From an uncultured Eudoraea sp. (GTDB lineage Bacteria; Bacteroidota; Bacteroidia; Flavobacteriales; Flavobacteriaceae): DNA of 64,000 nt. Location of the stretch: positions 62,001-126,000 of the forward strand of contig NZ_CANLGX010000002.1 in assembly GCF_947490415.1 (NCBI RefSeq), written 5' to 3'. Both the position numbers and the translations under genes were made by a program. The notes beneath the pieces were generated by a model. The model did no database searches. It saw nothing but the letters and a program-made list of their open reading frames with translations, and was not told the DNA's origin. This document shows positions 7,778 to 17,101 of the stretch, in pieces. Position 1 is the stretch's first letter. The number at the start of each line of letters is the position of its first letter.

Positions 7778-8776
7778 ATGAAAAAAGCCACCAAAGAGGT
7801 ATACCTAAAATGGTACGAAGAAATGTTGTTCTGGAGAAAGTTTGAAGATAAACTGGCTGCCGTATATATTCAACAAAAAGTTCGTGGATTTTTGCACCTG
7901 TATAATGGTCAGGAAGCTGTTTTAGCAGGAGCCTTACATGCAATGGACCTTACGAAAGATAGAATGATTACAGCCTACAGGAACCATGTTCAGCCGATAG
8001 GAATGGGTGTAGACCCCAGAAAAGTAATGGCGGAATTATATGGAAAAGTAACTGGTACTTCTAAAGGAATGGGTGGTTCTATGCATATTTTTTCAAAAGA
8101 ACATAGGTTCTATGGAGGTCATGGTATAGTTGGAGGGCAAATACCTTTGGGTGCCGGATTGGCTTTTGCCGATAAGTATTTTAAAAGAGATTCAGTAACT
8201 CTCTGCTATATGGGTGATGGTGCTGTAAGACAAGGCTCACTGCATGAGACCTTTAATTTGGCAATGCTCTGGCAATTACCGGTCGTATTTGTTTGTGAGA
8301 ATAACGGTTATGCGATGGGAACTTCTGTGGCAAGAACTGCTCACACTACAGATATTTGGAAACTTGGATTAGGATATGAAATGCCTAGTGCCCCTGTTGA
8401 TGGTATGGATCCATTAACGGTAGCTGAGGAAATGAGTAAGGCAATAGAAAGAGCAAGAAGTGGTGGAGGACCTACATTCCTGGAAATGAAAACATATCGT
8501 TACAGAGGACATTCCATGTCCGATGCTCAACACTATAGGACAAAGGATGAGGTTGAAGAATATAAGAAGATAGATCCTATTACCCAGGTTCTTGATGTTA
8601 TTAAAGAGAAGAAATACGCCTCTGAAGAGGAAATTAAAGCGATTAATGATAGGGTGAAAAATCTTGTGAAAGAGTGTGAGAAATTTGCAGAAGAGTCTGA
8701 ATATCCTCCGGTAGAACAGCTTTACGATATGGTTTATGAACAAGAAGACTATCCCTTTGTACAACACAAATTATAA
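7778..8776 (+). CDS. pdhA: Pyruvate dehydrogenase E1 component, alpha subunit
   Basis: Thiamine-diphosphate-dependent decarboxylase subunit of the pyruvate dehydrogenase complex. 332 residues from the ATG at 7778; the TTG just before it is not needed. The ThDP/Mg motif runs from G146-D-G (YMGDGAVRQGS) to N175-N176 (CENNGYAMGTS). The phosphorylation-loop region YRYRGHSMSDAQHYR is present. pdhC starts 4 nt after the stop, so the two are cotranscribed. The E1 beta gene is not in this window, which is a common Flavobacteriia arrangement as I recall it. Confidence 0.95.
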   Translation: MKKATKEVYLKWYEEMLFWRKFEDKLAAVYIQQKVRGFLHLYNGQEAVLAGALHAMDLTKDRMITAYRNHVQPIGMGVDPRKVMAELYGKVTGTSKGMGGSMHIFSKEHRFYGGHGIVGGQIPLGAGLAFADKYFKRDSVTLCYMGDGAVRQGSLHETFNLAMLWQLPVVFVCENNGYAMGTSVARTAHTTDIWKLGLGYEMPSAPVDGMDPLTVAEEMSKAIERARSGGGPTFLEMKTYRYRGHSMSDAQHYRTKDEVEEYKKIDPITQVLDVIKEKKYASEEEIKAINDRVKNLVKECEKFAEESEYPPVEQLYDMVYEQEDYPFVQHKL

Positions 8777-8780
8777 CTAA

Positions 8781-10436
8781 ATGGCTGAAGTAATAAATAT
8801 GCCCAGATTAAGCGATACCATGGAAGAGGGTACCGTTGCAAAATGGTTAAAAAATGTTGGCGATAAGATTGAAGAGGGAGATATCTTGGCTGAGATAGAA
8901 ACAGATAAGGCCACCATGGAATTTGAATCCTTTCACGAAGGCACCTTACTGCATATTGGCATTGCTGAAGGAGATGGCGCGCCGGTTGATACATTATTGG
9001 CAATAATAGGGGACGAAGGAGAAGATATTTCGTCTCTATTAAACGGTAACCAGGGAATATCAAATAATAAAGTTGAAACTGTTGAGGAGACAATGACCTC
9101 AGAAAAAACAGAAGATCCTTCAGTAAAAGCAGAAAGTAATATTTCAAGTGAAATTCCGGAAGGCGTTGAGATTATTAAAATGCCACGTCTCAGTGATACT
9201 ATGGAAGAAGGTACTGTTGCCACTTGGTTAAAAAAGGTAGGAGATGAAGTGGAAGAAGGCGATATACTGGCCGAGATTGAAACAGATAAGGCAACCATGG
9301 AATTTGAATCCTTTTACTCAGGGCAACTTCTTTATATAGGAATTAAGGAAGGTGAATCGGCACCTGTTGATGAAGTATTGGCCATAATTGGTCCGGCCGG
9401 AACAAATGTTGAGGCAGTATTGCAGTCCAAACCTTCTTCAAAGACGGAAACAACTGCGGATACCGAGACAAAGAAAATAGCTCCTCAGGAAGCAACAAAT
9501 GAAGAGAACAAAGAGGAACAACCATTAAATTCAGGACAGCGGGTATTTGTTTCTCCATTAGCGAGAAAGATTGCTACGGAAAAGGGAATAGATCTTATGG
9601 CTGTTAAGGGTAGCGGAGATCATGGAAGGATTGTTAAGCGAGATATAGAAAATTTTGTACCGTCTAAGGAAGTAATTGCTCCTGCTGCGGTAGCTGAAAC
9701 CAAAACAACTCCGGAGAGTCAAGTAACTGTACCGCAAATCCTTCCAACCGGTGAAGAACATTTTGAAGAGGTGAAAAACTCTCAAATGCGTAAGGTAATA
9801 GCCAAACGATTGAGTGAATCTAAGTTTACGGCTCCTCATTATTACTTAATGATTGAGGTTGACATGGATAATGCCAAGGCTTCCAGGGAAAAGATCAATA
9901 GTCTTCCGGACACCAAAGTTTCGTTTAATGATATGGTGGTCAAGGCCTGTGCCATGGCGCTTAAAAAACATCCTCAGGTTAATACATCCTGGAATGGAGA
10001 TACTACCCGATATAATCAGCACATTCATGTGGGTGTGGCTGTGGCAGTAGACGACGGTTTGGTAGTGCCTGTATTAAAATTTACAGATCAGATGAGCTTA
10101 ACGCAGATTGGAACTTCGGTTAAAGATTTGGCGGGTAGAGCTAGAATTAAAAAATTAACTCCTGCCGAAATGGAAGGAAGTACTTTTACGGTTTCTAACC
10201 TGGGTATGTTTGGTATTCTTGAGTTTACATCAATTATAAATCAACCTAATTCTGCCATTCTCTCAGTAGGCGCTATCGTTGAAAAGCCTGTTGTTAAAAG
10301 CGGACAAATAGTCGTAGGAAATACCATGAAGATTAGTCTGGCTTGTGATCATAGAACGGTTGATGGCGCAACAGGTGCACAGTTTTTAGAGACCCTAAGG
10401 GCTTATCTGGAGAATCCTGTTACCATGTTAGCTTGA
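8781..10436 (+). CDS. pdhC: Pyruvate dehydrogenase E2, dihydrolipoamide acetyltransferase
   Basis: Core of the pyruvate dehydrogenase complex; moves the acetyl group from lipoamide to CoA. 551 residues in clear domain order: lipoyl domain 1 (about 2-77, lipoylated K43 in ETDKATME), an acidic linker, lipoyl domain 2 (about 130-205, K170 in the same ETDKATME), a charged Glu/Thr linker, a peripheral subunit-binding domain (about 255-292, VSPLARKIATEKGIDL), and the catalytic domain ending with H524-R-T-V-D528 (CDHRTVDG). The two lipoyl domains are so alike that their DNA is nearly identical at about 8892-8932 and 9271-9312. Secure. Confidence 0.96.
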   Translation: MAEVINMPRLSDTMEEGTVAKWLKNVGDKIEEGDILAEIETDKATMEFESFHEGTLLHIGIAEGDGAPVDTLLAIIGDEGEDISSLLNGNQGISNNKVETVEETMTSEKTEDPSVKAESNISSEIPEGVEIIKMPRLSDTMEEGTVATWLKKVGDEVEEGDILAEIETDKATMEFESFYSGQLLYIGIKEGESAPVDEVLAIIGPAGTNVEAVLQSKPSSKTETTADTETKKIAPQEATNEENKEEQPLNSGQRVFVSPLARKIATEKGIDLMAVKGSGDHGRIVKRDIENFVPSKEVIAPAAVAETKTTPESQVTVPQILPTGEEHFEEVKNSQMRKVIAKRLSESKFTAPHYYLMIEVDMDNAKASREKINSLPDTKVSFNDMVVKACAMALKKHPQVNTSWNGDTTRYNQHIHVGVAVAVDDGLVVPVLKFTDQMSLTQIGTSVKDLAGRARIKKLTPAEMEGSTFTVSNLGMFGILEFTSIINQPNSAILSVGAIVEKPVVKSGQIVVGNTMKISLACDHRTVDGATGAQFLETLRAYLENPVTMLA

Positions 10437-10454
10437 TAAAATAAAATCTATTTC

Positions 10455-11579
10455 TTGAAAAAACGTTTGACTTTGCATAGTATAAGGTATCCCAAATACT
10501 TAGGGTACCTTTTATTATTTAGAATACAATTAAAGCATGTAATTTTACTTTTAGTGCTATCTTTTTTAACGGCCTGTGGTTCTTTAAAAAAGGCCCAATC
10601 CACTAATGCCCCTGCTGGCCCGGACGGGCTTAAAGGAAATTTGGGAAATACTTTAGCGGAGAACAATGCTAAGGAAACCGAGACTGCTACTGTAAAGAAA
10701 ATTCCAAAAAGTAAATTTTCAGATAGCACCAGAGTGCTCGGAATAATGAACTTTTTGGCATCTGATGCCTTAAAAGGTCGGGATTCAGGAAGTGAAGGGA
10801 TAGAAAAAGCTGCGGAATTTATAGAAGGTATTTTTGTTCAAAATGGATTAAAGCCTTATTTCCGGACATTTAAGGACACCTTAACCAATTTTGAAAAGCC
10901 GGCTTATAATATTGTTGGCGTTCTGAAAGGAACCGATAAGCAACTTCAAAATGAATATATTATTATTGGGGCGCACTATGATCATATTGGAGAACTAATA
11001 GCCGAAAACGGTGATGCTATTGCCAATGGTGCTAATGACAATGCCTCCGGGACAACTACAGTACTGGAGCTGGCAAGGTATTTTGGGAATTCTAAAAGTA
11101 ATAAAAGAAGCCTAATCTTTGCCCTGTTTAGTGCCGAGGAGAAGGGTTTACTTGGATCCAATCATCTGGCCAAAAAATTGAAGGAAGAAGGGCTTAACCT
11201 CTATCTGATGCTTAATTTCGAGATGACAGGTGTTCCCATGGTAGATAAGGACTATATGATGTATGTTACAGGTTATGATAAATCCAATCTGGCAGAGGAA
11301 ACTAATAAATATGCCAATAAAAATTTAGTTGGTTTTTTACCCACGGCAAAAGAATTTGGCCTTTTTCAAAGATCGGATAATTATCCTTTTCACAACGAGT
11401 TTAATATTCCTTCACAGACCTACTGCACTTTTGATTTCACCAATTTTAATTTCTACCACAAGGTGGGTGATGAGGTAGACCAAATGGATTTTGAACATAT
11501 GGCCCAGCTCATAAATAATATGATACCTGTGTTGGAAGGATTTTCAAATTCCCCCGAACAAGAAATAAAGTATTATTAA
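10455..11579 (+). CDS. M28 family zinc peptidase, lipoprotein
   Basis: Zinc aminopeptidase/carboxypeptidase-like hydrolase of family M28. Zinc-ligand motifs appear in order: GAHYDHIGE (His, Asp), NGANDNASGT (bridging Asp), FSAEEKGLLGS (catalytic Glu pair) and NFEMTG. A hydrophobic stretch ILLLVLSFLTAC gives a lipobox Cys, so the enzyme is probably an envelope lipoprotein acting on peptides outside the cytoplasm. Start is unresolved: the frame has no ATG before the signal peptide. TTG 10455 gives 374 residues but places a terminator-like hairpin in the coding region; a non-standard ATA (10524) would sit better. The stop is immediately followed by the next ATG. Family certain, 5' end uncertain, peptide substrate unknown. 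Confidence 0.85.
   Translation: MKKRLTLHSIRYPKYLGYLLLFRIQLKHVILLLVLSFLTACGSLKKAQSTNAPAGPDGLKGNLGNTLAENNAKETETATVKKIPKSKFSDSTRVLGIMNFLASDALKGRDSGSEGIEKAAEFIEGIFVQNGLKPYFRTFKDTLTNFEKPAYNIVGVLKGTDKQLQNEYIIIGAHYDHIGELIAENGDAIANGANDNASGTTTVLELARYFGNSKSNKRSLIFALFSAEEKGLLGSNHLAKKLKEEGLNLYLMLNFEMTGVPMVDKDYMMYVTGYDKSNLAEETNKYANKNLVGFLPTAKEFGLFQRSDNYPFHNEFNIPSQTYCTFDFTNFNFYHKVGDEVDQMDFEHMAQLINNMIPVLEGFSNSPEQEIKYY
10484..10514 (+). terminator. Hairpin terminator after pdhC, inside the annotated 5' end of the next ORF
   Basis: AAGGTA(T)CCC at 10484-10493 pairs with GGGTACCTT at 10503-10511, with one bulged T, and is followed by TTTTATTATTT. It sits 48 nt after the pdhC stop. It also falls within codons 10-20 of the M28 peptidase if the TTG start at 10455 is used, which makes that start doubtful. 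Confidence 0.55.
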
Positions 11580-12260
11580 ATGGCAAATGTTATAATTACA
11601 GGATGTAGCAGGGGTATTGGATACGAATTGGCCCGCCTTTTTGCCCAAAGTGGACATAAGGTTTTGGCCCTTTCCAGAAACGATAAGCCTGTTAAGGAAT
11701 TAAATGAAGTCAATATTACTGCATTTCCTTTTGATATTTGCAAAGACAAAGATTTTGTAAAGCTTGAATATTTTTTAAAAGATAATTGGAAAACAGTAGA
11801 TATCCTCATTAACAATGCCGGACAATTATTAAACAAGCCTTTTCTTCAAACAACCAGAAAGGAATTTGAAGAAATATATAAAGTAAATGTATTCGGTGTT
11901 GCGGAACTTACCAGACTGCTCATTCCGAAAATGACCAAAGGTGGGCATGTTATAACCATTAGTTCAATGGGTGGTGTACAGGGTAGCGTTAAATTCCCCG
12001 GGCTTGCGGCCTATAGTTCCAGTAAAGCCGCAGTTATTACACTAACCGAATTATGGGCTGAAGAATTTAAAGAAACTGGACCTTCGTTTAATGTGCTTGC
12101 CATTGGAGCAGTCCAGACAGAAATGTTGGAAGAGGCTTTTCCGGGGTATAAAGCACCTATAACGGCAAAGGATATGGCAGATTATATTATGGATTTTGCA
12201 TTAAAAGGTCAGCGCTATTACAATGGGAAACTATTACAGGTAAGTAGTACTACCCCTTGA
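11580..12260 (+). CDS. SDR family oxidoreductase
   Basis: Short-chain dehydrogenase, 226 residues, probably NADP-dependent. Rossmann motif GCSRGIG (8-14), NNAG (78-81), and catalytic S128, Y145 and K149 (YSSSK) are all present. The ATG abuts the stop codon of the M28 peptidase, so the two are translationally linked. The C-terminus is short (KLLQVSSTTP), without an extended substrate loop. No substrate can be named. A similar small SDR elsewhere in the window (34374-35159) lacks the catalytic Tyr/Lys, so the two are not interchangeable. Confidence 0.9.
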   Translation: MANVIITGCSRGIGYELARLFAQSGHKVLALSRNDKPVKELNEVNITAFPFDICKDKDFVKLEYFLKDNWKTVDILINNAGQLLNKPFLQTTRKEFEEIYKVNVFGVAELTRLLIPKMTKGGHVITISSMGGVQGSVKFPGLAAYSSSKAAVITLTELWAEEFKETGPSFNVLAIGAVQTEMLEEAFPGYKAPITAKDMADYIMDFALKGQRYYNGKLLQVSSTTP

Positions 12261-12362
12261 TTTAGGGAATATTTTACTTTCTTAAATTTATTTTGTCTCT
12301 TTTGCTTTACAAAAAAGATCTTTATTGCAGGGCTAAAAACAATAAAAACTATTTTTACTTCA

Positions 12363-12965
12363 ATGAACGCAACATTGTTAAAATACCTTCCTGAGAATGC
12401 GGTCACGCCTTGTCTTGAACTTATAAAGGCAAATGATGTAAACCTAAAAATAGTTAACCAGAGGGTAACCCGCCATGGAGATTATCGCCTCATGCCCGAT
12501 GGTTCGCATCAAATTACCGTTAATGCAACTTCTAATAAATATCGTTTTTTAATAACACTTATTCATGAAATTGGACATTTGGTAGCTTTTGAAAAATTTG
12601 GAAGAAGAATAAAACCTCATGGCATGGAATGGAAGCAGACTTTTCAGTACCTCATGCTTCCATTTATTAGACCGGAAATATTTCCTTCCTCACTTTTACC
12701 AATCCTTGCAAAACATTTTAGAAACCCCAAAGCCAGCAGCACTACAGATGCTCATTTGTCCATAGCTTTGAAAGCTTATGATATTCCTACTGATAAAATT
12801 CAAGTTTTTGAATTACCTTCCGGAAGTGTTTTTAAGTTGTATAACGGGAAGTTATTTAAGAAGGGGCAAAGAAAAGTAAAAAGATACGAGTGTGTTGAAA
12901 TCTCATCGGGAAGGGTATACCTGTTTCAACCCCATGCGGAAGTTGAGGTTGTAATTAATAAATAA
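12363..12965 (+). CDS. SprT-like zinc metalloprotease domain protein
   Basis: 200 residues with the zinc motif HEIGH at 68-72, a third likely ligand in RIKPHGMEWKQTF (H86), and a C-terminal beta region with a basic GKLFKKGQRKVKRYECVEI stretch. This is the SprT-like domain, shared with eukaryotic Spartan DNA-protein crosslink proteases and bacterial SprT. No signal peptide, so cytoplasmic. The manC ATG follows 3 nt after the stop, so the two look cotranscribed with no obvious functional link. The physiological substrate in bacteria is not established. Confidence 0.85.
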   Translation: MNATLLKYLPENAVTPCLELIKANDVNLKIVNQRVTRHGDYRLMPDGSHQITVNATSNKYRFLITLIHEIGHLVAFEKFGRRIKPHGMEWKQTFQYLMLPFIRPEIFPSSLLPILAKHFRNPKASSTTDAHLSIALKAYDIPTDKIQVFELPSGSVFKLYNGKLFKKGQRKVKRYECVEISSGRVYLFQPHAEVEVVINK

Positions 12966-12968
12966 GAA

Positions 12969-14066
12969 ATGAAAAAAAATAAAAACTACTATGCGGTTTT
13001 AATGGCTGGGGGAGTAGGTTCGCGGTTTTGGCCGGTTAGCACATCTGCATACCCAAAACAATTCCATGACATGTTGGGTGCCGGTGATACGCTTTTACAG
13101 AAAACCTTTAGTCGTCTCAACAACTTTATACCTGCAGAAAACATTCTTATTCTTACTAATGAAAGGTATAATGAGCTTGTTTTGAGTCAGCTTCCTATGA
13201 TAAGCTCTAATCAGGTGATTTTGGAACCTGTAATGCGCAATACAGCCCCTTGTATTTTATATGCAGCTTTAAAAATAAAAAAAATGAATCCTGAGGGATT
13301 AATGATTGTGGCTCCCAGTGACCATTGGATAGAAGATGAAAAGGCATTTGAGCTCAATGTTAAGAGTTGTTTTGATAAATGTGAAAGGGAGGAAGTAATA
13401 TGCACCCTTGGTATAAAGCCTACTTTCCCTAATACGGGATTTGGTTATATTGAATTTGAACAAATAGGATCGCAAGAATCAAGTTCAGGCTTATTTGCAG
13501 TCAATCAATTTAGAGAGAAACCGGATTATGAGACAGCTCAGTCATTTTTAAAACAAGGGAATTTTCTTTGGAATGCCGGCATTTTTATCTGGAGCGTCAG
13601 AACTATTTTAGAGGCGTTCAAGGAATTTCAATTGGAGCAATATGAGTTGTTCAATTCCGGATATGAGATTTTTAATACTTCAGGAGAAAAAGATTTTATC
13701 GATAAAAATTATCCAAAAGCAGATAATATTTCAATCGATTATGCCATCCTTGAAAAAGCCAGGGAAATATTTGTTCTTCCCGCTACTTTTGATTGGAATG
13801 ACCTGGGTACCTGGGGTTCGTTATATCATAAACTCGGGAAAGATGAAGATGACAATGCTATTGTTAGCGGTAAAGTTTTAAGTGAGGATGCTTCGGGAAA
13901 TATGATTCGATTACCAAAAGATAAAATTGCGGTTATTGATGGATTAAAGGATTATATAATTGTCGATAAAGAAGGAGTTTTAATGATTTACCCCAAGTCA
14001 AAGGAACAATCTATAAAAAGTGTTTTGGCAGAAGTAAAAAAGCGATTTGGAGACCAATACATATAA
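12969..14066 (+). CDS. manC: Mannose-1-phosphate guanylyltransferase
   Basis: Makes GDP-mannose from mannose-1-phosphate and GTP, the donor for polysaccharide and lipid-linked glycans. Pyrophosphorylase signature GGVGSRFWPVS at 14-24 with PKQF just after; later SDHWI, FREKPDYETA and LWNAGIFIW. 365 residues, so it lacks the phosphomannose isomerase domain found in the longer bifunctional enzymes (about 470). It sits between a SprT-like gene and a DUF389 gene, with 2-3 nt gaps, rather than in a polysaccharide locus. This suggests a housekeeping supply of GDP-mannose. Confidence 0.93.
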   Translation: MKKNKNYYAVLMAGGVGSRFWPVSTSAYPKQFHDMLGAGDTLLQKTFSRLNNFIPAENILILTNERYNELVLSQLPMISSNQVILEPVMRNTAPCILYAALKIKKMNPEGLMIVAPSDHWIEDEKAFELNVKSCFDKCEREEVICTLGIKPTFPNTGFGYIEFEQIGSQESSSGLFAVNQFREKPDYETAQSFLKQGNFLWNAGIFIWSVRTILEAFKEFQLEQYELFNSGYEIFNTSGEKDFIDKNYPKADNISIDYAILEKAREIFVLPATFDWNDLGTWGSLYHKLGKDEDDNAIVSGKVLSEDASGNMIRLPKDKIAVIDGLKDYIIVDKEGVLMIYPKSKEQSIKSVLAEVKKRFGDQYI

Positions 14067-14068
14067 TT

Positions 14069-15526
14069 ATGAATGAAGATTATGATAATAAAAACCCATT
14101 ATCCGATACTGATGAGAATCTTAGCGGAGAACAAGCGAAAAAGGATTTTCAGGGATTTTTAGGAAGTACCAAAAAATTTCTTACGGACCTTTTAAACATA
14201 CGTAAGGATACCGATCAGGAGGCCACAAAGGAAGCTATTATTGCCGACATACCTTTTAAAGGGCATACGATTTGGATATTGATATGTTCAATATTCATAG
14301 CTTCTATTGGTCTAAATGCTAATTCTACGGCTGTTGTAATTGGAGCTATGCTTATTTCTCCTCTGATGGGTCCTATTTTAGGGGTGGGCATGTCCATTGC
14401 CATAAATGACATTGATACGCTTAGGCGTTCTTTGAAGAATTTTACGGTAATGGTCGTCATTAGTATACTTACAGCATATTTATTTTTTGAATTTTTTCCG
14501 TTAAGAGATGAATCCTCTGAGTTATTAGCCAGGACAGAGCCGGATATAAGAGATGTACTAATCGCATTTTTTGGCGGTTTCGCTTTGGTTATAGCCAGAG
14601 CAAAAAGGGGAACGGTAGCTACCGTAATTTTTGGGGTGGCTATTGCAACGGCTCTAATGCCACCTTTATGTACGGTGGGATTCGGACTGGCAATTGGTAA
14701 TTGGGAGTATGCAACCGGGGCTATTTACCTTTTTATCATCAACACTATTTTCATTGCCGTTGCCACAGTTATTGTTCTTAAGCTCCTCCGTTTTCCAATG
14801 GTTAAATACATTAATTCGAAAAAGAGACGATTTTTAGCCAGGATCACTACTTTAATAGCTCTATTGGTTATGATTCCGGCCATAATTACCTTTTATAACG
14901 TATGGCAGAAATCGCGATATATGAGCCAGGCACAGGATTTAATTCAACAGACTATTGAAGTATATAAATTTAAGGATAGGGGAAGGTATTTAGATAACCT
15001 TACAGAAATTAACTATAACAGGAATGGCGAATCTACAATTGAATTAGTTTGTATGGGAGATGAGCTTATACCTGACAATGTTATTACCAGCTGGATAGCG
15101 CAAAAAAACACATTTTCCAGACTGGAAAATACGGAATTAAAAATTGTTCAGGGAGGCAGGGATGATTCTGAAATTAAGTTCAATTATATTAACGAATTAT
15201 ACGAATCCAAAAAGGCGGAACTATTAAATAAAGATGAACGCATAAATCTTCTGGAATCTGAATTAGCTAAAATGAGTAAGCTTACCACAAAGCAAATTCC
15301 ATTTCAACAGATCAGTGCCGAAGCTAAAACTAATTTTGAAAATCTGGATAGCCTGGGGTTTGCTTATAAAATAACAACCGACTTTACCAAGATTGATACA
15401 ATACCAATTTTCGATGTAGTATGGAAAAAAGACGCAAAGCGGAGAGATATTAAAGAGGATACTCAAAAACTAAGTAAATGGTTAAAGTTGCGATTGAATG
15501 ATAATAGTGTCCAGGTAAAGCAATAA
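14069..15526 (+). CDS. DUF389 membrane protein
   Basis: 485 residues of the DUF389 family of uncharacterised integral membrane proteins. A charged N-terminal tail (about 1-65) leads into five or so helices, with the family core SIGLNANSTAVVIGAMLISP and a nearby LMGPILGVGMSIA around 90-120 and ATALMPPLCTVGFGLA near 195. A cytosolic or periplasmic C-terminal half (about 270-485) has a coiled-coil-like Glu/Lys stretch (KAELLNKDERINLLESELAKMSK). Start 2 nt after manC. It converges on mlaF with 5 nt between stops. Function unknown; a transport or sensing role is only a guess. Confidence 0.85.
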   Translation: MNEDYDNKNPLSDTDENLSGEQAKKDFQGFLGSTKKFLTDLLNIRKDTDQEATKEAIIADIPFKGHTIWILICSIFIASIGLNANSTAVVIGAMLISPLMGPILGVGMSIAINDIDTLRRSLKNFTVMVVISILTAYLFFEFFPLRDESSELLARTEPDIRDVLIAFFGGFALVIARAKRGTVATVIFGVAIATALMPPLCTVGFGLAIGNWEYATGAIYLFIINTIFIAVATVIVLKLLRFPMVKYINSKKRRFLARITTLIALLVMIPAIITFYNVWQKSRYMSQAQDLIQQTIEVYKFKDRGRYLDNLTEINYNRNGESTIELVCMGDELIPDNVITSWIAQKNTFSRLENTELKIVQGGRDDSEIKFNYINELYESKKAELLNKDERINLLESELAKMSKLTTKQIPFQQISAEAKTNFENLDSLGFAYKITTDFTKIDTIPIFDVVWKKDAKRRDIKEDTQKLSKWLKLRLNDNSVQVKQ

Positions 15527-15531
15527 GCAGG

Positions 15532-16299
15532 TTAGTTTCGCTCTTCTATATACATTTGCCTGACCTTTTTAAATAACTCTGAAGAATAGACAAAATTAGT
15601 AACCGCCTTATTGTCGGTTTTAAAAATTTCATCCTTTGTACCTTCCCATTCTTTGATACCATGCTGAAGGAAGATTATTTTTTCACCAATTTCCATAACA
15701 GAATTCATGTCATGGCTATTAATCACAGTAATAATGTCAAATTCTTTTGTGATCTCATTAATTAGGTTATCTATTAAAATAGCGGTTTTAGGATCCAGGC
15801 CTGAGTTTGGCTCATCGCAAAATAAATACTTCGGATTCATAACTATTGCCCTGGCTATAGCGACTCTTTTTTGCATGCCTCCTGAAATTTCAGCCGGGTA
15901 TTTCTTATGGGCATCTATGAGGTTTACCCTCTTAAGTACAATATTTACTCTGTCTTCCATTTCAGATCGGGACTGCTGGGTAAACATATCCATTGGGAAC
16001 ATTACATTTTCTTCAACCGTCATCGAATCAAATAATGCACTTCCCTGGAATACCATTCCCATATCCTGCCTTAAATCTCGTTTTTCTCTTCCAGACAACT
16101 TCGAAAACATTCGGCCGTCATAACTAATTGTTCCTTCATCTGGTACAACTAAACCCAAAAGACACTTCATAAATACTGTCTTACCAGAGCCACTTTGTCC
16201 TATAATAAGATTGGTTTTTCCTTTTTCAAAAGAAGTAGTAATGCCCTTTAATACATGGGCATCTCCAAACGATTTATGCAGGTTTTCTACTTCTATCAT
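15532..16299 (-). CDS. mlaF: ABC transporter ATP-binding protein, MlaF-like
   Basis: ATPase of an Mla-type phospholipid transporter that keeps the outer membrane asymmetric. 255 residues from the ATG at 16299; a longer frame to 16359 would run deep into mlaE and is rejected. Walker A GQSGSGKT (34-41), signature ISGGMQKR, Walker B YLFCDEPNSGLDP, then the switch His in INSHDMNSVME. The ATG overlaps the mlaE stop by one base (TGATG), so translation is coupled. The MlaD partner is not in the window. The Mla assignment rests on pairing with an MlaE permease; other MCE-linked lipid importers are possible. Confidence 0.88.
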   Translation of the reverse strand: MIEVENLHKSFGDAHVLKGITTSFEKGKTNLIIGQSGSGKTVFMKCLLGLVVPDEGTISYDGRMFSKLSGREKRDLRQDMGMVFQGSALFDSMTVEENVMFPMDMFTQQSRSEMEDRVNIVLKRVNLIDAHKKYPAEISGGMQKRVAIARAIVMNPKYLFCDEPNSGLDPKTAILIDNLINEITKEFDIITVINSHDMNSVMEIGEKIIFLQHGIKEWEGTKDEIFKTDNKAVTNFVYSSELFKKVRQMYIEERN

Positions 16300-17036
16300 C
16301 AGCCTAGTAATAGTTGGGTAAGAACAAAGTTGGTTATAATAATGACCACACTGGTCCAAACAAAAGAGGTTGTACTCGCTTTTCCAACATCCAGGGCCCC
16401 TCCTTTCATATAATAGCCGTGAAAGGATGGAACAGTAGCAATTATAAATGCAAAAACCACAGATTTAATAAAGGAATAGGTTACATGGAAAGGGATAAAA
16501 TCTAATTGTATTCCTTGAATAAATTCTGTAGAAGTGCTGTGATTTCCCAATATATTGGCAATTAGCCCTCCAAAGATTCCCAGGTACATAGCAATAGCCA
16601 CTACAAAAGGATAAAGAAACATGGCTATTATTTTAGGGAACACCAAATAATTAAGAGAATTTACCCCCATAACTTCCAAAGCATCTATCTGTTCGGTTAC
16701 ACGCATTGTCCCTATACTGGAGGTGATATAAGAGCCCACTTTCCCTGCCATTATGATAGATGTGAATGTTGGGGCAAACTCAAGAATTACAGATTGTCTG
16801 GTAGCAAATCCAATCAAGTCTTTCGGAATAAATGGATTTGTAAGATTTAAGGCCGTTTGGATAGCAACAACTCCTCCCATAAAAATGGAAATGAAGATAA
16901 CGATCCCCATTGAACCATATATTAGTTCATCAATTTCCTTTAAAATTAAAGATTTCATTATTGACCACTTTGTAGGTTTTTTAAAAACCTCGCGAACCAT
17001 AAGGGAATAGCTGCCAATTGATGAGATATAATTCAT
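16299..17036 (-). CDS. mlaE: ABC transporter permease, MlaE family
   Basis: Inner-membrane permease of the MlaE/YrbE family, 245 residues, no signal peptide, five or six hydrophobic segments. Family marks: the early FISIFMGGVVAIQTALNL (about 42-59), the EFAPTFTSIIMAGKVGS stretch, ITSSIGTMRVTEQIDALEVMG, and LVFPKIIAMFLYPF. It forms the channel half of a lipid transporter with the overlapping mlaF downstream. It diverges from the pafA-like gene across a 112-bp gap that holds an 11-bp direct repeat, so its own expression may be touched by that site. Confidence 0.9.
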   Translation of the reverse strand: MNYISSIGSYSLMVREVFKKPTKWSIMKSLILKEIDELIYGSMGIVIFISIFMGGVVAIQTALNLTNPFIPKDLIGFATRQSVILEFAPTFTSIIMAGKVGSYITSSIGTMRVTEQIDALEVMGVNSLNYLVFPKIIAMFLYPFVVAIAMYLGIFGGLIANILGNHSTSTEFIQGIQLDFIPFHVTYSFIKSVVFAFIIATVPSFHGYYMKGGALDVGKASTTSFVWTSVVIIITNFVLTQLLLG

Positions 17037-17079
17037 AAAACTATGCGATACGTCTAGCTGTAAAAATAGTAATATTAGG

Positions 17080-17101
17080 CTTCATTTAACCTTCATTTAA
17101 A
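17080..17101 (+). promoter_or_regulatory. Pho-box-like 11-bp tandem repeat
   Basis: CTTCATTTAAC followed directly by CTTCATTTAAA: two copies, one mismatch, period exactly 11 bp. PhoB-type response regulators bind paired 11-bp direct repeats of form CTGTCATnnnn. The site is 47 nt before the ATG of a PafA-type phosphatase. A weaker third copy, CTTAATTTAGG, starts at 17111. It lies in the mlaE/pafA divergent gap. Confidence 0.5.
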
